Part shown: piece by piece, positions 1-5,286 of the stretch
How the letters are laid out: each line of letters starts with the position of its first letter
How positions within the stretch are numbered: position 1 is the first letter of the stretch
Assembly: GCA_021811005.1 (NCBI GenBank)
Contig: JAJZPY010000122.1
Coordinates: 1 to 5,286, forward strand
Direction: 5' to 3'
Length of the DNA stretch: 5,286 nt
Source: Pseudomonadota bacterium
GTDB taxonomy: Bacteria; Pseudomonadota; Gammaproteobacteria; Burkholderiales; Ferrovaceae
Made by a program: the position numbers and the translations under genes
Notes under the pieces: generated by a model
The model's database searches: none
What the model saw: the letters and a program-made list of their open reading frames with translations, nothing else
What the model was told of the DNA's origin: nothing

Positions 1-75
1 TGCCCGGACATTGGCGGCGGCAAGCACGGCCAGCGCCACGGCAGCAGTGATGGCACTACGATGGAATGACTTCAT
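1..75 (-). CDS. N-terminus of an exported protein (signal peptide only, runs off the left edge)
   Basis: Only 25 codons are visible, read from an ATG at 73-75 to the window edge. They form a classical Sec signal peptide. A basic n-region starts with MKSFHR, followed by a hydrophobic stretch rich in Ala, Val and Leu, and a c-region ending V-R-A that fits the A-x-A/V-x-A signal peptidase I rule, so cleavage would fall almost exactly at the edge. The start lies 41 nt after the kdpC stop on the same strand, with no hairpin between them, so co-transcription with kdp is plausible. A weak purine run (GAGAG, 86-90) sits 10 nt before the ATG. The mature protein is not visible. In some betaproteobacteria I recall an outer-membrane porin-like gene (TorF type) after kdpC; that identity is only a guess here. 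The exported start is well supported, the function is unknown. Confidence 0.72.
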   Translation of the reverse strand, partial: MKSFHRSAITAAVALAVLAAANVRA

Positions 76-116
76 TTTCAGTTTTCTCTCGGTGTTAAAA
101 CGGTTGAGCAATGGAT

Positions 117-689
117 TCAATGCAGGGCATCGAGCGCCAGGTTAAGGGCCAGCACATTGACCCGCGGCTCGCCGAACAAGCCCCATTGCCGGCTTTCCGT
201 ATGCTGTGCCACCAGATCGTCCAGCCGTTCCTCGGAAAGATGACGGGCGGTGGCAACGCGGTGGATCTGATAGCGGGCGGCGGCAGGGCTGATGTGGGGG
301 TCCAGCCCGCTGGCTGAAGCGGTCACGAGGTCTGCCGGTACCGGCAGGGGGGCGGCGGGATCTGCGGCGCGGAGCGCGGCGATGCGCCCTTTGACGGCAT
401 CCACCAGGGCCGGGTTGAGCGGGCCCAGATTCGATCCGCTGGAAGCCTGCGCGTTATAAGGCTGGGGCGAGGTGGCGGATGGGCGGCCCCAGAAATATTT
501 GGGGTCGGCGAAATTCTGGCCGATCAGTTTCGAGCCGACCGGATGTTCGCCCACCACCACCAGGCTGCCGGCGGCCTGATTGGGGAAAAAAAGGCGCGCC
601 AACACCGTGACGGCTGCGGGGTAAGCCAGCCCGGTCACAAGGGTCAGTGCAAGGAAAAGGGTGAGTGCGGGTCGCAGCAAGGACAGCAT
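117..689 (-). CDS. kdpC: Potassium-transporting ATPase subunit KdpC
   Basis: KdpC is the accessory subunit of the KdpFABC K+ pump. It is anchored in the inner membrane by one N-terminal helix with a periplasmic domain, and in the family it contacts KdpA and is thought to aid K+ affinity or assembly. The 190-residue product equals the E. coli length. It has a membrane span at about residues 9-32, the G-S-x-L-I-G-Q-x-F block (52-60), F-x-G-R-P-S (66-71), S-N-L-G-P (86-90), the family signature D-L-V-T-x-S-A-S-G-L-D-P-H-I-S-P (120-135), and the C-terminal GEPRVNVLALNLALD block (173-187). The start is supported by GAGGA (696-700) 6 nt before the ATG. It follows kdpB by 17 nt and is the last kdp structural gene. 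No truncation or odd residue was seen. Confidence 0.97.
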   Translation of the reverse strand: MLSLLRPALTLFLALTLVTGLAYPAAVTVLARLFFPNQAAGSLVVVGEHPVGSKLIGQNFADPKYFWGRPSATSPQPYNAQASSGSNLGPLNPALVDAVKGRIAALRAADPAAPLPVPADLVTASASGLDPHISPAAARYQIHRVATARHLSEERLDDLVAQHTESRQWGLFGEPRVNVLALNLALDALH

Positions 690-706
690 GATTTTTCCTC
701 GTCAGG

Positions 707-2773
<2,067 letters not shown>

Positions 2774-2790
2774 GGAATAACTCCTTGCGC

Positions 2791-4578
2791 TCAGTGGGCG
2801 GCAAACAGCGTGAGATGTTCAATCACGGGACCCAGGGCCAGCGCGGGAACGTAATTGAGGGCCCCCACCAGCAGTACCGTGCCGATCAGCAGGATGACGA
2901 ACAGCGGGCCGTGGGTGGGCATGGTGCCGCCGGTGGCCGCCAGGCGTTTTTTGGCCGCGAGCGATCCTGCCAGCGCCAGCACCGGGACAATGACCCCAAA
3001 GCGGCCAAACCACATGGCAATGGCCGTGGCCACGTTGTAGAAGGGCGTATTGGCGGACAGGCCGGCAAAGGCGCTGCCGTTGTTGTTGGCGGCAGAGGTG
3101 AAGGCATAGAGAATTTCCGAGAAGCCGTGGGCTCCCGGATTGGCGATGCCGGCAATGCCATCCGCCGCGCGCACCGCCAGGGCCGTTCCAATCAGTACCA
3201 GCAGAGGCGTGACCAGAATGGCGATCGACACCATTTTCATCTCGAAGGCTTCGATTTTCTTGCCCAGATATTCCGGCGTGCGCCCGATCATGAGTCCGGC
3301 CACGAAGACGGCCATGACGGCGAATACCAGCATGCCATACAGTCCGGAACCCACGCCGCCGAACACCACTTCTCCCAGCATCATGTTCCACAGTGGCACG
3401 AAGCCACCGAGCGGCATGAACGAATCGTGCATGGCGTTCACGGCGCCGCAGGACGCCAGCGTCGTGATGGTGGCAAACAATCCGGAGTCGGCAATGCCGA
3501 AACGGGTTTCCTTGCCTTCCAAGTTGCCGGACCCTGCATCGACTCCCAGCGTCGTCAGCAACGGATTGGCCTGGTTCTCGAAATGCATGGCGGCCACGGC
3601 CATGACCACGAACATCAGCGTCATGGCCGCAAGCACGGCCCAGCCCTGGCGTATGTCACCCACCATCCGTCCGAAGACAAGGCAGAGTGCTGCCGGGATC
3701 AGGAAAATGGACAGCATTTGCACGAAGTTGGACAGCGGTGTGGGGTTTTCGTAAGGGTGGGCGGAATTGGCATTGAAAAAGCCGCCGCCATTGGTGCCCA
3801 GCATCTTGATGGCTTCCTGCGAAGCCACCGGTCCCATGGGCAAAGTTTGGGTTTGCGTGCTGGCCGGTTCTGTAACCGGATTTCCCTTCTCGTCCTTGAC
3901 GGGCTGTCCGGCGGCATCGACTTTTGGATTGTCGTAATGGGTGACTTCCAGCGTCGTGATGGTCTTGTAGCCTTCAAAATTCTGGATTGCTCCCTGGTTC
4001 ACGAGGAACAGGGCAAACAGCAAGGAGAGGGGCAGCAGGACATAGAGCGTCACGCGCGTCAGGTCCACCCACAGGTTGCCGATGGTGGCGGCCGTGTGGC
4101 GCGCAAAACCGCGGATGAGCGCGATCACCACGACAATGCCAGTGGCGGCTGAAAGGAAGTTCTGCACCGTGAGCCCCAGCATCTGCACCAGATAACCCAT
4201 GGTGGATTCTCCGCTGTAGCCCTGCCAGTTGGTGTTGGTGACAAAGCTCAGCGCCGTGTTGAAGGCGGAATCCGGGCTGACATTTGCCATGCCTTGCGGA
4301 TTGAGCGGGAGCCACTGCTGCAGGCGTTGCAGGCCGTATACGACCAGTGCCCCCAGGCCATTGAACAGGATCAGGGCCACGGCATACGACAGCCACCCCA
4401 TTTCCTTTTCGCGCTGGATGCCGCAAACACGATAGATCAGCGACTCCAGCGGGGCGCCGAAGCGCAGCACGCGGTTTTGGCCTTCCATGACTCCGGCCAT
4501 GTAGCGCCCCAGCGGACCGGCCAGGGCAAAGAGCAGGGCCAGGAAAAGCAACAGCAGGATCCAGGCGTGTGGCGTCAT
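2791..4578 (-). CDS. kdpA: Potassium-transporting ATPase subunit KdpA
   Basis: KdpA is the K+-binding and translocating subunit, a relative of the SKT/Trk-Ktr channel-like transporters with about ten membrane helices and four pore loops. All four filter-region blocks are present: FVTNTNWQGYSGE (112-124), MLGTNGGGFFNANSAHP (259-275), LASCGAVNAMHDS (374-386) and TSAANNNGSAFAGL (494-507). The block GRFGVIVPVLALAGSL (525-540) and the C-terminal THGPLF...GPV region are also typical. The product is 595 residues against 557 in E. coli. The extra length is mostly a hydrophilic insert in the periplasmic loop at about 205-246. I chose the ATG at 4576-4578 because it gives the family N-terminus and a Shine-Dalgarno at 4587-4590. 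The same frame stays open to an ATG at 4690-4692, but that would add 38 non-family residues on top of kdpF. The start overlaps the kdpF stop by ATGA. Confidence 0.98.
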   Translation of the reverse strand: MTPHAWILLLLFLALLFALAGPLGRYMAGVMEGQNRVLRFGAPLESLIYRVCGIQREKEMGWLSYAVALILFNGLGALVVYGLQRLQQWLPLNPQGMANVSPDSAFNTALSFVTNTNWQGYSGESTMGYLVQMLGLTVQNFLSAATGIVVVIALIRGFARHTAATIGNLWVDLTRVTLYVLLPLSLLFALFLVNQGAIQNFEGYKTITTLEVTHYDNPKVDAAGQPVKDEKGNPVTEPASTQTQTLPMGPVASQEAIKMLGTNGGGFFNANSAHPYENPTPLSNFVQMLSIFLIPAALCLVFGRMVGDIRQGWAVLAAMTLMFVVMAVAAMHFENQANPLLTTLGVDAGSGNLEGKETRFGIADSGLFATITTLASCGAVNAMHDSFMPLGGFVPLWNMMLGEVVFGGVGSGLYGMLVFAVMAVFVAGLMIGRTPEYLGKKIEAFEMKMVSIAILVTPLLVLIGTALAVRAADGIAGIANPGAHGFSEILYAFTSAANNNGSAFAGLSANTPFYNVATAIAMWFGRFGVIVPVLALAGSLAAKKRLAATGGTMPTHGPLFVILLIGTVLLVGALNYVPALALGPVIEHLTLFAAH

Positions 4579-4667
4579 GAAAAATTCTCCGGAAAAAACA
4601 GGGCGGCCAGCAGATAAACGAACAGGCCCAGGGCGACCAGGGCACTCAGGAGAAGGATCAGGCTCAT
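4575..4667 (-). CDS. kdpF: Small membrane subunit KdpF
   Basis: KdpF is a very short hydrophobic peptide that, in E. coli, lies between KdpA and KdpB and stabilises the complex. The ORF encodes 30 residues: MSLILLLSAL at the start, one continuous hydrophobic helix, and a short polar tail ending FFPENFS. This resembles the E. coli pattern of a helix with a Y-L/V-x-x-L core and an acidic end (29 residues). A GGAGG (4677-4681) lies 9 nt before the ATG, inside the preceding small ORF. Its TGA (4575-4577) overlaps the kdpA ATG, and its ATG overlaps the stop of the upstream ORF, so translation is probably coupled across three genes. It is too short for most gene callers, but position, length and composition make the call firm. 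Confidence 0.93.
   Translation of the reverse strand: MSLILLLSALVALGLFVYLLAALFFPENFS
4587..4590 (-). promoter_or_regulatory. Ribosome binding site that decides the kdpA start
   Basis: The minus strand reads GGAG here, 8 nt before the ATG at 4576-4578. It lies within the last codons of kdpF. It supports the 595-residue KdpA start over the in-frame ATG further upstream at 4690-4692, which would overlap kdpF and the small ORF in another frame. Confidence 0.7.
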
Positions 4668-4759
4668 CGCGGTCCGCCTCCCAGTGCGCCACAGCCGAGG
4701 GCCAGCAGCGCGGTCAGCCCGAGAAAGAGCAGGATTCCCGCAAGGTAGAAAAGGTCCAT
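4664..4759 (-). CDS. 31-residue membrane protein at the head of the kdp operon
   Basis: This is the first ORF of the operon. It starts at an ATG (4757-4759) with GGGAG (4766-4770) 6 nt upstream and stops at a TGA (4664-4666) that overlaps the kdpF ATG as ATGA. The product begins MDLFYLAGILLFLGLTALL, then has a Cys at residue 23, a Gly-rich stretch and a C-terminal Arg, so it is essentially one transmembrane helix. Low charge at the N-terminus and Arg at the C-terminus would favour a cytoplasmic C-terminus. I recall similar short ORFs (Met-Asp, Tyr-Leu, a helix, then a Cys) ahead of kdpF in other bacteria, but their function is not established to my knowledge. It could be an extra pump subunit, a regulatory peptide, or a leader whose translation feeds kdpF. 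The Shine-Dalgarno and the double overlap argue that it is translated. Confidence 0.75.
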   Translation of the reverse strand: MDLFYLAGILLFLGLTALLALGCGALGGGPR

Positions 4760-4830
4760 GACGTACTCCCGGTTGGAATAATGGATGGGAGGGATTGTGG
4801 GCGCGGGGTGCGCAAGATGTTGCAAAAAAA
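4760..4830 (-). promoter_or_regulatory. Presumed kdp core promoter and leader
   Basis: This stretch lies between the KdpE-like box and the first ORF of the operon and should hold the core promoter and 5' leader. It contains a T-run followed by TTGCAA (4820-4825), a possible -35. The best -10-like hexamer downstream, CACAAT (4794-4799), is 20 nt away, which is poor spacing. No strong sigma-70 pair is present, as expected for a promoter that depends on an activator. A short inverted repeat GCGC-N5-GCGC lies at 4801-4813 but has no T-run after it and is too weak to call a terminator. The transcription start cannot be placed from sequence alone. Confidence 0.4.
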
Positions 4831-4858
4831 CAGGGAGGCGGCGTTAAATTTTTATAAA
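4831..4858 (-). promoter_or_regulatory. Putative KdpE operator
   Basis: On the minus strand an AT-rich block reads TTTATA, four bases, TTTAAC, then CGCC and a C-rich tail. The two T3A-type half sites start at 4858 and 4848, a 10-bp period that puts both on one face of the helix, as expected for tandem binding of an OmpR-type response regulator. From memory, the E. coli KdpE site has the same plan: TTTATA, a T-rich spacer, TTTACA, then a CCCCGCC tail. It lies about 75-100 bp before the first ORF and only 28 nt after the nitroreductase stop, and is the only strongly AT-rich island in the intergenic region. KdpE itself is not encoded in the window, so the assignment rests on similarity and position. 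Confidence 0.6.
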
Positions 4859-4886
4859 CGACGGACGCGCTTTCGCTGTCTCCGCT

Positions 4887-5286
4887 TCAGGGCCGTTTCC
4901 AGGCCAGCACCTGCGGCGTCTTGCGGCCGGTGGCCGCAGCTTCTCCGCTGGGATGTCCCACCACGATCGGCGCAACGGCGCTGTATTCCGGGGGAATGCC
5001 CAGTTCGGCCTTGACGGCCGGCGTATTGAGCGCCTCCTGGGCCGAGCCGATGACGCAGCTCCCAAGCCCCAGGCTGCAGGCGGCGAGCATCAGGTTTTCA
5101 GCGGCAAGCCAGCAATCGGCTTGCGCAAAAGGCAGGTCGGGGCTGGCGCAGATCACGATCAGCGTGCCGGCATCATGAAATACGTTGAAGTGAGGGTCGG
5201 CGAACGTTTTCACCGTGCGGGCGTTGCCTGACCCGGTCTTGTGCAGGAGGTTGTGCAGAAACAGGGGCCGGGCCACATCCGAAATC
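4887..5286 (-). CDS. Nitroreductase family protein (C-terminal part, start beyond the right edge)
   Basis: The frame is open from the right edge to a TGA at 4887-4889, giving 132 visible residues of a protein whose family members are usually near 170-220. The visible part fits the nitroreductase fold of FMN-dependent, NAD(P)H-using dimeric oxidoreductases. It has a hydrophobic strand FHDAGTLIVICASP, the helix ADCWLAAENLMLAACSLGLGSC followed by VIGSA (the conserved A-x-x-N-x-x-L-A-A-x-x-L-G-L-G-S/T-C region near the flavin), then LGIPPEYSAVAPIVVGHP, the usual C-terminal strand. The N-terminal R-S/R-R flavin-phosphate segment lies outside the window, so the substrate class cannot be judged. A GTG at 5274-5276 is inside the domain and is not the start. 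It is on the same strand as kdp, 127 bp upstream, with no convincing terminator between, and is probably a separate gene functionally unrelated to potassium. Confidence 0.88.
   Translation of the reverse strand, partial: ISDVARPLFLHNLLHKTGSGNARTVKTFADPHFNVFHDAGTLIVICASPDLPFAQADCWLAAENLMLAACSLGLGSCVIGSAQEALNTPAVKAELGIPPEYSAVAPIVVGHPSGEAAATGRKTPQVLAWKRP

Noticed and set aside
4579..4692. A longer KdpA starting at the ATG at 4690-4692 (633 residues).
   Set aside because: The 38 extra residues are Pro/Arg/Glu-rich and unlike KdpA N-termini. They come from the wrong frame of kdpF and the small ORF. The ATG at 4576-4578 has a Shine-Dalgarno and gives the family N-terminus.
4664..4759. Reading the small ORF as a lipoprotein because of the L-A-L-G-C stretch ending at Cys23.
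   Set aside because: The N-terminus lacks the basic residues of a signal sequence, the -3 position is Ala rather than the usual Leu, and only eight residues would remain after cleavage.
4801..4813. Small inverted repeat GCGC-N5-GCGC as terminator or operator.
   Set aside because: A four-base stem is expected by chance in GC-rich DNA, and the T-run lies before it rather than after it.
4861..4886. Possible terminator hairpin after the nitroreductase stop (GAC-A-GC-GAAA-GC-GC-GTC on the minus strand).
   Set aside because: Only five base pairs interrupted by an internal loop, and the AT-rich run after it is not a clean T-run. It is better explained as sequence next to the KdpE-like box.

Overview
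The window is one co-oriented block on the minus strand. It holds the complete structural operon of the high-affinity potassium pump KdpFABC and is cut at both ends by neighbouring genes. Base composition is GC-rich by eye. Gene order, the long periplasmic loop of KdpA and the extra small ORF before kdpF suggest a Gram-negative proteobacterium, most plausibly a betaproteobacterium. That placement is inferred from remembered family features, and no marker gene here fixes the taxon.

Reading in the direction of transcription (right to left): the C-terminal part of a nitroreductase-family flavoprotein (4887-5286, start outside the window); a 127-bp intergenic region with an AT-rich KdpE-like box next to the nitroreductase stop (4831-4858) and the kdp leader; a 31-residue membrane ORF (4664-4759); kdpF (4575-4667); kdpA (2791-4578); kdpB (707-2773); kdpC (117-689); and 41 bp further on, the signal peptide of an exported protein whose body lies beyond the left edge (1-75).

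The genes form a tightly packed transcription unit. The small ORF overlaps kdpF, and kdpF overlaps kdpA, each by an ATGA stop/start. The kdpA-kdpB and kdpB-kdpC gaps are both exactly 17 nt, each with a clear Shine-Dalgarno. KdpA is the channel-like K+-binding subunit, KdpB the P-type ATPase that drives transport, KdpC the single-span accessory subunit, and KdpF a small stabilising peptide. All diagnostic motifs I checked in KdpA, KdpB and KdpC are intact, so the pump should be functional. The sensor kinase/regulator pair kdpD/kdpE is not in the window.

I see no RNA gene, insertion sequence, CRISPR array or repeat family, and no novel multi-gene system. The items most worth a second look are the small ORF ahead of kdpF, the KdpE-like box, and the exported gene that follows kdpC.
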